A stretch of 60,720 nt of DNA from an uncultured Prevotella sp. (GCA_944320235.1 CALUGQ010000013.1:1-60720); one strand, 5' to 3'; shown: positions 42,321-50,785, counted from the first letter of the stretch. Numbers and translations: made by a program. Notes: generated by a model not told the origin, from the sequence alone.

Positions 42321-43021
42321 TAATGATTACAGTAAAACTTCAGCATCGTTTAAGGGCTTTTAGCATTCTTTGCGATATATCTGCAAATTGCGCTGCGGCA
42401 AACCTGTCCACAGGCACAGTTCGATTTGCAAGATAAAGTGGTCTGTTTAAGAAGTTTTCTGCGCCGAGCGCAGCAGCCCGAAAGACTAACCCGCTGATTG
42501 CCAGGCAGGTACATGCAGCCATCCTTCAAGCCGTTTCCCGCCCTTGCCACGGTCGCAGGCCCTTCGGGTTTTCACCCCCTCAGCGGTGCGATGGCCTGCT
42601 GGGATGCGTAACGCCACAGCGTGCCAAACCCATGGCAGCATCATACTTCGGCCTGGCCATGCGCCAACGCAGAGCTGGCTGCCTTGCCCTTAGCCGACGG
42701 CACAGCGGCTGCGCCGGGGCGGGCGGCAAGCAACATGCCGACAGGAACGCGCAAGCAGGCCAAAGAGCACGGGAAACGCGGACATATCCAGCCATTGCGC
42801 ACTGATATGATTTGAGGTTAACAATGCCAACGGCGGCAGTCCGGGCTAACACCCTGGCCCACAGCACGTTGCGCAACGGGGCGTTCGGCATGCCGAAAGA
42901 GGCCGTTCCGGCCTGCCGAACAGTTCGTTTGGCAAGCCAGAACGGCCCCTTTCGGAATCCCGCCGCGCCACAGTCCGACAGGCGGCAGCGCGCTGGCGGG
43001 TGCGGGCTGCGCATATGCACG
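42321..43021. other. 700-base intergenic region
   Basis: No convincing gene on either strand. The half next to the small peptide gene is moderately AT-rich; the rest is GC-rich and contains 22-bp array D (42866-42953), 70-155 bases past the M16 peptidase stop. Open frames here are short and lack recognisable motifs. Confidence 0.6.
42866..42953 (+). repeat. 22-bp tandem repeat array D
   Basis: Four exact 22-bp steps at 42866, 42888, 42910 and 42932. The second unit has CGAAAGAGGCCGT in the same register as arrays A, B and E; the third and fourth are more diverged. Orientation matches the other arrays. Confidence 0.75.
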
Positions 43022-44263
43022 TCAGCGCAACTGCCCGTTGTGGTATATGAGCGTGGTCATGCCCCCGGGCGCGAACGTCTCCTGCGCCACCTGCTGTATG
43101 TCGCCCGCGGTGATGGCGTCTATGCGGGCGAAAAGCTCGGCGGGGTCTTTCTCGCGCCCGTAGTGCAGGTATGTCTTGCCAAAGTCGAGGGCAAAGCTCT
43201 CGCGGTTGTCGCAGGCCACGGCTATCTGGCCCTTTATCTGCTTCTTCGCGGCGGCGAGCTGCGCAGCCGAGAGCGGGCGCTGCGCCACGCGGTCGAGCTC
43301 GCGCGCCACGAGGCGGCGGCAGCGCGCCACGTCGTGGGGGTCGCAGCCGAAGTACACGCACCACGTGCCCGTGTCGCTGTATGAGGCCATGGAGCTTTCC
43401 ACGGTGTACACCAGGCCGTTGCGCTCGCGCAGTGCGAGGTTGAGCCGTGCGTTCATGCCCGGTCCGCCGAGGATGTTGTTGAGCAGGTAGAGCGCCATGC
43501 GGCGGCTGTCGTGCGCACAGTACGCCCGCGCGCCCATCATGACGTGGGCCTGGTGGGTGGCGCGGTCGGAGTGCGCCTCGCGCGGCTCGTAGGGCGGCAG
43601 CGGCGCGGCCCGGCGCGCCGGCAGCGGCTCGCCGGGCGGGAAGTCGGCCGTGGCCTTGCGCAGCATCCGCACTAGCCGGCCGAAGTCCACGTCGCCGTAG
43701 GCGAAGAACACGGCCCGCCCGGGCAGGTAGTGGCGGCGGGCGAAGGCCAGCACGTCGGCCGAGCCGAACGTGCGCAGGCGGTCGGCACGGCCCAGTATGC
43801 CGCGGCCCAGCGGGTGGCCGCCGAAGAGCAGGCCCTCAAACTCGTCGTAGATAAGCTCCGAGGGCGAGTCGTTGTAGCTCTCAATCTCGTCGCATACCAC
43901 CTCGACCTCCTTGTCGAGCTCCTGCTGGGGGTAGCGGCTGTGGAACACGATGTCGGTGAGCAGGTCTACGGCGCGGGCCACGTGGTCGCGCAGCGTGGCC
44001 GCATAATACACGGTGTCTTCCTTTGTCGTGAAGGCGTTGAGGTCGCCCCCCACGCTCTCCAGGCAGTTGAGTATGTGCCAGGCGCGGCGGCGCGCGGTGC
44101 CCTTGAAGGTGGTGTGCTCGCAGAAGTGGGCCATGCCCTCCTCGCCGGGCAGCTCGTCGCGCGTGCCTGCGGCTATGGCATAGCCGCAGTAAACGACCGG
44201 CGAGGCCGACGGAAGGTGGATGACGCGCAGCCCCGAGGGCAGCGCAAGTGTGTTGTATTCCAT
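43022..44263 (-). CDS. M16-family zinc peptidase
   Basis: The 413-residue protein has the inverted zinc motif HFCEH (H46, E49, H50) in EEGMAHFCEHTTFKGT, a downstream Glu in VEVVCDEIESYNDSPSE as third ligand, and the C-terminal half with GPGMNARLNLALRERNGLVYTVES, the R/Y pair of the M16 catalytic chamber. It is the length of a single, two-domain M16 subunit like mitochondrial processing peptidase. It has no signal peptide from the ATG at 44263, so it is probably cytoplasmic and degrades or processes peptides. The upstream in-frame start (44326) precedes the promoter and is rejected. Confidence 0.92.
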   Translation of the reverse strand: MEYNTLALPSGLRVIHLPSASPVVYCGYAIAAGTRDELPGEEGMAHFCEHTTFKGTARRRAWHILNCLESVGGDLNAFTTKEDTVYYAATLRDHVARAVDLLTDIVFHSRYPQQELDKEVEVVCDEIESYNDSPSELIYDEFEGLLFGGHPLGRGILGRADRLRTFGSADVLAFARRHYLPGRAVFFAYGDVDFGRLVRMLRKATADFPPGEPLPARRAAPLPPYEPREAHSDRATHQAHVMMGARAYCAHDSRRMALYLLNNILGGPGMNARLNLALRERNGLVYTVESSMASYSDTGTWCVYFGCDPHDVARCRRLVARELDRVAQRPLSAAQLAAAKKQIKGQIAVACDNRESFALDFGKTYLHYGREKDPAELFARIDAITAGDIQQVAQETFAPGGMTTLIYHNGQLR

Positions 44264-44271
44264 AACAGCGG

Positions 44272-44279
44272 CAAAGGTA
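44272..44279 (-). promoter_or_regulatory. Promoter -7 box of the M16 gene, near-leaderless
   Basis: The minus strand reads TACCTTTG, ending eight bases before the ATG at 44263. The transcript would have a leader of only a few bases. Confidence 0.65.
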
Positions 44280-44490
44280 GCGAAATAAATTAAAAGGGAA
44301 AAATTAAAAATTAAAAGAATATGCAAGGGGAAATTAAAAATTGAAAGGGAAAAAGGAATAAGGAAAAAGGGGAAAGCCAGAAGACTCCTTGGCTTCCCAA
44401 GCTTACGCTACTCAGTCGCTCCTGCGGCTCATTGCCCCCTCTTACACCGCCCCGCCAAGGATTAACTTTTGTGAAAAAGCCCCCGGCCTG

Positions 44491-44521
44491 TTTGCCGTTT
44501 GCCAAAAAATGATGATATTTG
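44491..44521 (+). promoter_or_regulatory. Promoter of the PfkB kinase operon
   Basis: TTTG at 44491-44494 and GATATTTG at 44514-44521 (a one-base variant of TAnnTTTG) are separated by 19 bases, the standard Bacteroidetes spacing. The ATG follows 22 bases later at 44544. Confidence 0.6.
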
Positions 44522-44543
44522 CAGGTTGTAAACAAAACAAGAC

Positions 44544-45488
44544 ATGCGCAAGGTAATAGGCATAGGCGAGACTGTGCTCGACATAATCTTCAAGGACAAC
44601 CAGCCCATAGGGGCTGTGCCGGGAGGCTCGGTGTTCAACGGGGTCATCTCGCTCGGGCGCGCCGGCGTGGACGCAACGTTCATCAGCGAGGCGGGCAACG
44701 ACCGCGTGGGCCGCAGGATAACCGGCTTCCTGCGCGAGAACGGCGTGAACGCCGACAACGTGAGCATCTACCCCGACAGCAAGTCGCCCATCTCGCTGGC
44801 GTTCCTCGACGAGGCTAACAACGCGGAGTACATATTCTACAAGGACCACCCGCACGACCAGCTCGACTTCGCCTACCCCGACGTGGCCGAGGGCGACGTC
44901 GTCATGTTCGGCTCGTTCTATGCCGTCAACCCGGTGATACGCCCGCAGGTGGTGGCCTTCCTCGAATACGCCCGCAGCCGGGGAGCGATTCTCTACTACG
45001 ACGTGAACTTCAGGGAGACCCACCGCACCGACCTCATCCGCGTGACACCCAATATACTCGAGAACCTGGAGCTGGCCGACATCGTGCGCGGCAGCACCGA
45101 GGACTTCGGGGTGATGTTCCGCAAGACCGACCCCGACGCCATTTACCGCAGCGAGGTGTCGTTCTACTGCCGCAACTTCATCTGCACGCAGGGCAGCGGC
45201 CCCGTGGCCGTAAGGGGAGAGGGCGGCTTCGCCAAGGACTACCCGGTGGAGCCTACCGACACGGTGAGCACCATAGGGGCGGGAGACAACTTCAACGCGG
45301 GCCTGGTGTACGGCATGCTGAGGCACGGGATAACACGCGCGGACATAGCACGGGGCCTCAGCCAGGCACAGTGGGACAGCATGGTGGGCTGCGCGCAGCT
45401 CTTCGCCGCCGACTGCTGCCGCAGCATAGGCAACTCCATCGACCCCGCCTTCGGGGCCGCCATGAAAGCCGCGATGGCCGGGGAGTGA
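44544..45488 (+). CDS. PfkB-family carbohydrate kinase
   Basis: The 314-residue cytoplasmic kinase has the N-terminal GIGETVLDIIF...GGSVFNGVISLGRAG pattern and the C-terminal signature STIGAGDNFNAGLVYG, in which the Asp is the catalytic base and the GAG forms the anion hole. The family phosphorylates sugars such as fructose or ribose, or nucleosides, and the sequence does not fix the substrate. The ATG at 44544 is 22 bases past a promoter. The flavodiiron gene follows 31 bases downstream, probably cotranscribed. Confidence 0.9.
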   Translation: MRKVIGIGETVLDIIFKDNQPIGAVPGGSVFNGVISLGRAGVDATFISEAGNDRVGRRITGFLRENGVNADNVSIYPDSKSPISLAFLDEANNAEYIFYKDHPHDQLDFAYPDVAEGDVVMFGSFYAVNPVIRPQVVAFLEYARSRGAILYYDVNFRETHRTDLIRVTPNILENLELADIVRGSTEDFGVMFRKTDPDAIYRSEVSFYCRNFICTQGSGPVAVRGEGGFAKDYPVEPTDTVSTIGAGDNFNAGLVYGMLRHGITRADIARGLSQAQWDSMVGCAQLFAADCCRSIGNSIDPAFGAAMKAAMAGE

Positions 45489-45519
45489 CCAAACAACGAC
45501 AAACAAAACACAAAAGGAT

Positions 45520-46713
45520 ATGCAGGAGATAACAAACAAGATTTACTACGTGGGCGTGAACGACCGCAACAAGGCCCTGTTCGAGGGCCTCTGGCCGCTG
45601 CCCGACGGTGTGTCGTACAACTCGTACCTCATCGTGGACGAGAAAGTGTGCCTCATCGACACCGTGGAGGCAGACTTCTTCGTGCCGTTCATCGAGCGCA
45701 TACGCGAGGTGATAGGCGACCGCCCGATAGACTATCTCGTGGTGAACCACATGGAGCCCGACCACAGCGGCTCAATAGCGCTCATAAGGAAGTACTACCC
45801 CGGCATAAAGATTGTGGGCAACTGCAAGACGTTCGGCATGATGCAGGGCTTCTACGGCATCGCCGACGGCACGCTGCAGGTGAAGGAGGGCGACACGCTC
45901 TGCCTCGGCTCGCGCGAGCTGAAGTTCGTGATGGTGCCGATGGTGCACTGGCCTGAGACGATGGTGACGCTCGACACGCAGAGCCGCACGCTCTTCTCGG
46001 GCGACGCATTCGGCTGCTTCGGCGCGCTCAACGGCGGACTGGTGGACTCGCAGATAAACTGCGACGGCTTCTGGCTCGAAATGGTGCGCTACTACTCTAA
46101 CATCGTCGGCAAGTACGGAACGCCCGTGCAGAACGCACTCAAGAAGCTCGCCGGCGTGCCTTTGGACTACATCTGCTCCACCCACGGCCCCGTGTGGCAC
46201 GAGCACATCGACCGCGTCATGGGCCTCTACGACCGCATGAGCCGCTACGAAACCGCACCGGGCCTCGTGATATGCTACGGCACCATGTACGGCAACACGG
46301 AGCGCGCCGCCGAGGTGGTGGCAGCAGCAGCCAGCCGCGCCGGACTGAAGGACATCGTGATGTACAACGTGTCGAAGACCCACCACTCCTACATCATACG
46401 CGACGTGTTCCGCTACCGCGGCCTCATCGTGGGCGCGCCGACATACAACGCCGGCCTCTACCACGAGATGGAGGTGCTGCTCTCCGAACTGGCGGGCAAG
46501 GACATAAAGAACCACTGCATCGGGTGGTTCGGCAGCTACGCCTGGGCCGGCAAGGCCGTGGCCAAGATTGCGGAGTGGAACGACGAGCGGCTGCACTTCG
46601 AGCCTGTGGGCAACCCCGTCGAGATACGCCAGAGCCTGACGGCAGAGACCCATGCCGCCTGCGAGGCACTGGGCCGCGCCATGGCGGAGAAACTGCTGGA
46701 AGGTAAGAATTAA
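45520..46713 (+). CDS. Flavodiiron protein (FprA/A-type flavoprotein)
   Basis: The 397-residue protein joins a beta-lactamase-like diiron domain (about 1-250) and a flavodoxin domain (about 255-397). Diiron ligands are visible in HMEPDH (H77, E79, D81, H82), MVHWPET, the Asp in FSGDAFG, and STHGPVW. The FMN loop reads YGTMYGNT. Such enzymes reduce O2 to water or NO to N2O and protect anaerobes from oxygen or nitrosative stress. No rubredoxin is attached, so electrons come from a separate donor. Its 3' end is part of a triplicated block that includes the terminator. Confidence 0.95.
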   Translation: MQEITNKIYYVGVNDRNKALFEGLWPLPDGVSYNSYLIVDEKVCLIDTVEADFFVPFIERIREVIGDRPIDYLVVNHMEPDHSGSIALIRKYYPGIKIVGNCKTFGMMQGFYGIADGTLQVKEGDTLCLGSRELKFVMVPMVHWPETMVTLDTQSRTLFSGDAFGCFGALNGGLVDSQINCDGFWLEMVRYYSNIVGKYGTPVQNALKKLAGVPLDYICSTHGPVWHEHIDRVMGLYDRMSRYETAPGLVICYGTMYGNTERAAEVVAAAASRAGLKDIVMYNVSKTHHSYIIRDVFRYRGLIVGAPTYNAGLYHEMEVLLSELAGKDIKNHCIGWFGSYAWAGKAVAKIAEWNDERLHFEPVGNPVEIRQSLTAETHAACEALGRAMAEKLLEGKN

Positions 46714-47004
46714 GAGGTAAGAATTAAGAATTGGGCTGCGCAATGGATGGGGCCGGGTTGGGGCTTCCTGCCATGGCGCAGCCTTTTCGTTTTTTGGGGA
46801 AACTGCTGGAAGTTAAGAATTAAGAGGTAAGAATTAAGTATTGGGCTGCGCCATGGATGGGGCCGGGTCGGGGCTTCCTGCCGTGGCGCAGCCTTTTCGT
46901 TTTGGGGGAGACTGCTGGAAGTTAAGAATTAAGAGGTAAGAATTGGGCTGCGCAATGGATGGGGCCGGGTTGGGGCTTCCTGCCGTGGCGCAGCCTTTTC
47001 GTTT
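46688..47004 (+). repeat. Triplicated gene-end and terminator block
   Basis: Three head-to-tail copies start at about 46688, 46798 and 46907 (periods 110 and 109; the third is about 10 bases shorter). Each starts with the gene end (AAACTGCTGGAAG), then AAGAATTAAGAGGTAAGAATT, then a hairpin with GGCTGCGC and GCGCAGCC arms followed by TTTTCGTTT. The first copy holds the real stop codon. Copies two and three are decayed only by point changes, so the duplication is recent. Confidence 0.9.
46735..46794 (+). terminator. Intrinsic terminator of the flavodiiron operon (first copy)
   Basis: GGCTGCGCAATGG pairs with CCATGGCGCAGCC (12 of 13) and is followed by TTTTCGTTTTTT. Two more copies lie 110 and ~219 bases downstream. 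Confidence 0.85.
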
Positions 47005-47090
47005 GGAGCTGGCACGGCCCGGCTTGCGCGCAGGCGGACAGGCACTTGCGCTGCTGCCGGGCTGCGGCTGCAAGTGCCTGGCAATGAGGT

Positions 47091-47200
47091 GGTTGGCGGC
47101 ATGGGCCGTTTTGCCATCCGATACAGGCCGTTTCAGAGCCTGAAACAGGCCGTTCAAGAGCCTGGGGCGGGCCGTTCCGCGCGGCGGAACGGCCTGCCCC
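47091..47200 (+). repeat. 22-bp tandem repeat array E
   Basis: The longest array: five exact 22-bp steps at 47091, 47113, 47135, 47157 and 47179. The second and third units contain CGATACAGGCCGTTTC and TGAAACAGGCCGTT. The last two also form an inverted pair GGGCCGTTCCGC/GCGGAACGGCC. It lies between the flavodiiron terminators and the convergent LOG gene, 74-180 bases past that gene's stop. Confidence 0.85.
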
Positions 47201-47273
47201 CGTGTTCCGGCTTCCGCCCCGGGGCTTCAGACTGCCCGCCGCGCGGCGGCCCGGCGGCCCGGGGCAGCCGCGC

Positions 47274-47801
47274 TCAGAGCATGGCGGCCAGCTCGTCGAG
47301 GCTGGAGGCCACCTTGATGACGTCGCGCCACGAGCCGCGCACGGCGCCGCGCGCCTCCATGCCGTCGAGCATGGCGACGAGGCCGTCCCAGTAGCCCTTC
47401 ACGTTGAGCAGCGCCAGGGGCTTGGCGTGGTAGCCAAGGGTGGCCGAGGCGGCCACGGTGAACACCTCGTCGAGCGTGCCTATGCCGCCGGGCAGGGCCA
47501 CGAAGGCGTCGGCCTGGGCCATCATCAGCTGCTTGCGGTCGGTGAGGTCGGCGCAGGGTATGTGCACATCCATCAGCCGGCTGGTGTGGCCGCGCTCCTC
47601 AACGCGCTCCGGCACCACGCCGATGACGCGCCCGCCAGCCTCGCGCGTGGCCTCGGCCACGGCCTGCATCAGCCCCATGTCGGTGCCGCCGAACACGAGC
47701 GCGTGGCCCGCCGCGCCTATCCTGCGGCCCAGCTCGCGGGCCGCTGCGTAGAAATCGGGGTCAAGCCCGGCGTTGGCCGAGCAGAAAACGCATATCTTCA
47801 T
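47274..47801 (-). CDS. LOG-family protein (TIGR00730-like)
   Basis: The 175-residue Rossmann-fold protein carries CVFCSANAG at the N-terminus, FGGTDMGLM in place of the usual GGG.xGLMG, and the catalytic PGGIGTLDE (about residue 105). Characterised members are cytokinin-riboside monophosphate phosphoribohydrolases, cutting AMP-like nucleotides into base and ribose phosphate; lysine decarboxylase names are historical errors. The cellular role in Bacteroidetes is unknown. It has its own promoter. Confidence 0.9.
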   Translation of the reverse strand: MKICVFCSANAGLDPDFYAAARELGRRIGAAGHALVFGGTDMGLMQAVAEATREAGGRVIGVVPERVEERGHTSRLMDVHIPCADLTDRKQLMMAQADAFVALPGGIGTLDEVFTVAASATLGYHAKPLALLNVKGYWDGLVAMLDGMEARGAVRGSWRDVIKVASSLDELAAML

Positions 47802-47823
47802 TGTCGTTGACTTGTATTCGGGT

Positions 47824-47882
47824 GTTGCCGCCAGGGCAACGCTTTAATTTGCAAAAATACTGATTTTCGGGCGTTTTGCAAA
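47824..47882 (-). promoter_or_regulatory. Promoter and leader hairpin of the LOG gene
   Basis: On the minus strand TTTG (47882-47879) and TATTTTTG (47859-47852) are spaced by 19 bases, a full match to the Bacteroidetes promoter. The leader carries a short GTTGCC/GGCAAC hairpin (47824-47840). Confidence 0.7.
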
Positions 47883-47922
47883 ATTATCCGGCTTTTTTGT
47901 AGCCTAACTCATTTATTTTCAT

Positions 47923-47930
47923 TAACTTTG
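47923..47930 (+). promoter_or_regulatory. Promoter -7 box of the DEAD-box helicase gene
   Basis: TAACTTTG matches TAnnTTTG. A TTTG lies 23 bases upstream (47896-47899), slightly farther than usual. The leader to the TTG start at 48011 is about 75 bases. Confidence 0.6.
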
Positions 47931-48010
47931 CAGCCGCAAACGCCGCACGCCGTCGATGGCAGTTGGGCCGGGCATGGGGCGACAATACGTATTATTTATC
48001 ATTTTTTAGA

Positions 48011-49936
48011 TTGAAGACATTTGAAGAATTGGGCGTAAGCGAAGAGATTCGCCGCGCCATCACGGAGCTGGGCTTCGAGAGCCCCATGCCCGTCCAGGAA
48101 GAAGTTATCCCCTACTTGCTCGGCAACCGCAACGACGTCATCGCGCTGGCACAGACCGGCACGGGCAAGACGGCGGCGTTCGGCATCCCCGTACTGCAGC
48201 GCATCGACACGCGCTGCCGCGACACACAGGCACTGGTGCTCAGCCCCACGCGCGAGCTTTGCCTCCAGATAGCCGACGACCTCAAGGACTTCTCAAAGTA
48301 CATGGGAGGCATCAACATCGTGCCGGTGTACGGAGGGACGTCCATCGAGAACCAAATCCGCGCCCTGCGCCACGGCGCGCAGATCATCGTAGCCACCCCG
48401 GGGCGGCTCATCGACCTCAAGAACAGGGGCGTGGCCAAGCTCGGCGGCGTGGGCAACGTGGTGCTCGACGAGGCCGACGAAATGCTCAACATGGGCTTCT
48501 CCGAGAGCATCAACGAGATATTCGAGAGCCTGCCGGAGGACCGCAACACGCTCCTCTTCTCGGCCACCATGAGCCGCGAGATAGAGAAGATAGCCAAGTC
48601 GTACCTGCGCAACTACAAGGAGATAGTGGTAGGCAGCCGCAACGAGGGCGCCGAGAACGTGAACCACATCTACTACATGGTCAACGCCAAGGACAAGTAC
48701 CTGGCACTCAAGCGCGTGGTGGACTACTACCCGCGCATCTTCGCCATCATCTTCTGCCGCACGAAGCGCGAGACCCAGGAGGTGGCCGACAAGCTCATAC
48801 GCGACGGCTACAACGCCGAGTCGCTCCACGGCGACCTCTCCCAGCAGCAGAGAGACCTCACCATGCAGAAGTTCCGCCAGCACCTCACGCAGCTGCTCGT
48901 GGCCACCGACGTGGCGGCGCGCGGCCTCGACGTTGACGACCTGACGCACGTCATCAACTTCGGCATGCCCGACGACATCGAGAGCTACACCCACCGCTCC
49001 GGCCGCACGGGCCGCGCCGGCAAGAAAGGCACCTCGATAGCCATCATACACTCGCGCGAGAAGAGCAAGATACGCGCCGTGGAGAAGGAGATAGGCAAGC
49101 AGTTCGTTCAGGGACAGCTGCCCACACCGCAGGAGATATGCACCAAGCAGCTCTACAAGGTGATGGACGAGATAGAGAAGACCGACGTGAACGAGGACGA
49201 CATAGCGCCGTTCATGGACGAGATAAACCGCCACTTCGAGTTCATAGACAAGGAGGACATCATAAAGAAGATGGTGAGCCGTGAGTTCGGCCGCTTCCTC
49301 GCCTACTACGCCGACGCGCCGGAGATAGAGCAGCCCTCGGGCAAGGGAGGCGGCAAGGGCGACAAGCCAGACCGCAAGCGCGGCGAGCGCGGAGGCCGCA
49401 GGGGGGCCGAGCAGGGCTACCGCCGGCTGTTCATAAACCTGGGCAAGACCGACGGCTTCTACCCGGGCGAGGTGATGCAGTTCGTAAACCGCTACGTTGA
49501 CGGACGCCAGGAGGTGGGCCACATAGACCTGCACGACAAGTACTCGTACATAGAAGTGCCCGAGCGCGACGCCGAGCGCGTGATGCGCTCGCTCGACGGC
49601 ACGCGCTACCGCGGCCGCGACGTGCGCTGCAACGACGCCGACGACACATCGGCAGCCTCGCGCGGAGGCAGCCGGGGAGGCGCGCGCGGCGGGCAGCGCG
49701 GCGCAGGCCGCAGCTTCGACCGCTTCGACCGGGGCCCGGCGCGCAGCGGCGGGGGCGGCGCTTTCAGCCGCTTCGACAAGAAGCAGAAGGGGCGCAAGGC
49801 CGGGGGCGACGACTTCGGCGGAGGCGACACGGGCGACTGGCGCCAGTTCTTCCAGAATGACAGCGTGAAGCTCAAGGGCGAGGAGCCCGACTTCTCGGAG
49901 GAAGGCTGGGCAAGGAGGAAGCCCAGGAAGAAATGA
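48011..49936 (+). CDS. DEAD-box ATP-dependent RNA helicase (DeaD/CsdA-like)
   Basis: The 641-residue protein contains all helicase motifs: Q motif near PMPVQEE, AQTGTGKT (I), PTREL (Ia), TPGR, DEAD (II), SAT (III), ARGLDVDDL and HRSGRTGRAG (VI). A DbpA-like RNA-binding domain follows (about 470-545; YRRLFINLGKTDGFYPGEVMQFVN). The C-terminal ~95 residues are RG/GG-rich. It unwinds RNA in ribosome assembly or cold stress. The conserved start KTFEELGVSEEI requires the TTG at 48011 as start codon; no ATG gives this N-terminus without extra residues. An upstream ATG frame at 47963 would add a non-conserved leader and is rejected. Confidence 0.93.
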   Translation: MKTFEELGVSEEIRRAITELGFESPMPVQEEVIPYLLGNRNDVIALAQTGTGKTAAFGIPVLQRIDTRCRDTQALVLSPTRELCLQIADDLKDFSKYMGGINIVPVYGGTSIENQIRALRHGAQIIVATPGRLIDLKNRGVAKLGGVGNVVLDEADEMLNMGFSESINEIFESLPEDRNTLLFSATMSREIEKIAKSYLRNYKEIVVGSRNEGAENVNHIYYMVNAKDKYLALKRVVDYYPRIFAIIFCRTKRETQEVADKLIRDGYNAESLHGDLSQQQRDLTMQKFRQHLTQLLVATDVAARGLDVDDLTHVINFGMPDDIESYTHRSGRTGRAGKKGTSIAIIHSREKSKIRAVEKEIGKQFVQGQLPTPQEICTKQLYKVMDEIEKTDVNEDDIAPFMDEINRHFEFIDKEDIIKKMVSREFGRFLAYYADAPEIEQPSGKGGGKGDKPDRKRGERGGRRGAEQGYRRLFINLGKTDGFYPGEVMQFVNRYVDGRQEVGHIDLHDKYSYIEVPERDAERVMRSLDGTRYRGRDVRCNDADDTSAASRGGSRGGARGGQRGAGRSFDRFDRGPARSGGGGAFSRFDKKQKGRKAGGDDFGGGDTGDWRQFFQNDSVKLKGEEPDFSEEGWARRKPRKK

Positions 49937-49939
49937 CAG

Positions 49940-49981
49940 ACCACAAGCGCTGCGGGCAATGGCCTGCGGCGCTTGTGGTTT
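49940..49981 (+). terminator. Terminator of the DEAD-box helicase gene
   Basis: ACCACAAGCGC (49940-49950) pairs with GCGCTTGTGGT (49969-49979), with further inner pairing TGCGGGC/GCCTGCG, and TTTTC follows. It begins four bases after the stop codon. Confidence 0.85.
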
Positions 49982-50100
49982 TCATGGGTGCCTGCGCGGG
50001 CGGCAGCTGCCTGCGGCGCGGCCCAGGGATTGCTGCCGCCCAGCGATGGCCGCAGTGAAGGCCGGAGCCGGTAGCGGCGGGGCGGAGGCATTGGCAGGGG

Positions 50101-50140
50101 GAAAAGAAAAGCGGGCCGCATCCTTGCGAATGCGGCCCGC
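50101..50140 (-). terminator. Terminator of tRNA-Arg
   Basis: On the minus strand GCGGGCCGCA pairs with TGCGGCCCGC (50140-50111) and is followed by TTTTCTTTTC (50110-50101). It begins ten bases past the tRNA 3' end. Confidence 0.85.
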
Positions 50141-50149
50141 TGCCTGCTG

Positions 50150-50223
50150 TGACTCCGATGGGATTCAAACCCGTAACCTTCTGATCCGTAGTCAGATGCT
50201 CTATTCAGTTGAGCTACGGAGCC
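50150..50223 (-). tRNA. tRNA-Arg (anticodon ACG)
   Basis: The minus strand folds into a 74-base cloverleaf: acceptor GGCTCCG/CGGAGTC (one G-U), D-arm GCTC/GAGC, anticodon arm TCTGA-CTACGGA-TCAGA with anticodon ACG, T-arm loop TTTGAAT, discriminator A at 50150. CCA is not encoded. The second T-stem pair is C-A (ACGGG with CCCAT), an unusual mismatch. A promoter lies upstream and a hairpin terminator downstream. The ACG anticodon needs deamination to inosine to read CGC and CGA. Confidence 0.93.
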
Positions 50224-50259
50224 AACGTTTTGTTTACGCTTCATCTCTGAATTGCGGTG

Positions 50260-50291
50260 CAAAGGTAGTGAGTTTTTTGCAAACCGCCAAA
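50260..50291 (-). promoter_or_regulatory. tRNA-Arg promoter
   Basis: On the minus strand TTTG (50290-50287) and TACCTTTG (50267-50260) are 19-20 bases apart, an almost ideal Bacteroidetes promoter. The tRNA begins 37 bases downstream. Confidence 0.7.
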
Positions 50292-50546
50292 CTTTTCGGC
50301 GAAAATTTTCATGCAAAGGGCAAAAAAGTTGGTTTTGGCGCGCATCGCAGCCCGTTGCGGGGCATCCATGGCTGCCATCCCGGGCTGGCAGCACCGGCAG
50401 CGGCAGTGGGCGGCTTGAGCCTGCGGACGGCAAAAGCGGGAAGCAATCTGCCTGGCAGCAGGACGGAATCAGAGTGAAGTCTAACGACCAATTTGGGTTC
50501 AAAAGCATTTACAAAAGCCGTCGCCGCATCGCGATGCGGGCTGGAA

Positions 50547-50612
50547 GCGGGGCAAAACGGCCCATGCCGAGGCGCGGTTCGGCCCGTTTCGGGGCGCAAC
50601 AGGGGCCGTTTT
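50547..50612 (+). repeat. 22-bp tandem repeat array F
   Basis: Three exact 22-bp steps at 50547, 50569 and 50591. The first contains CAAAACGGCC, the third CAACAGGGGCCGTTTT, in the same register and orientation as arrays A, B, D and E. This is the only array that lies upstream of both flanking genes. Confidence 0.75.
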
Positions 50613-50770
50613 GCAGCCCGATGCCGCCACTGTCGCCAACGCCCTGACTTGCAGGCAGTTGGCAGCGGGGGCCGGTACGTGAGGCCGGAGCAAAATTTCC
50701 TTACAACGCCGGGCGCGCCACTGGCGTGGCAGGCGAGTCTCTTAACAACTAAAAAAATAGTTAAACACAC

Positions 50771-50785
50771 GGCAATGCCATTGCC
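50771..50785. promoter_or_regulatory. Dyad GGCAATG-c-CATTGCC, candidate BlaI-family operator
   Basis: A perfect palindrome with 7-bp arms and a single central base, 18 bases upstream of the -7 box at 50803. It overlaps the -33 region, where a dimeric repressor would block RNA polymerase. BlaI-family proteins bind such dyads and usually repress their own operon. The sequence does not match the classical TACA/TGTA BlaI site. Confidence 0.45.

Noticed and set aside
42580-43020. Overlapping frames in the 700-base intergenic region
   Set aside because: They cross 22-bp array D and show no conserved motif or promoter.
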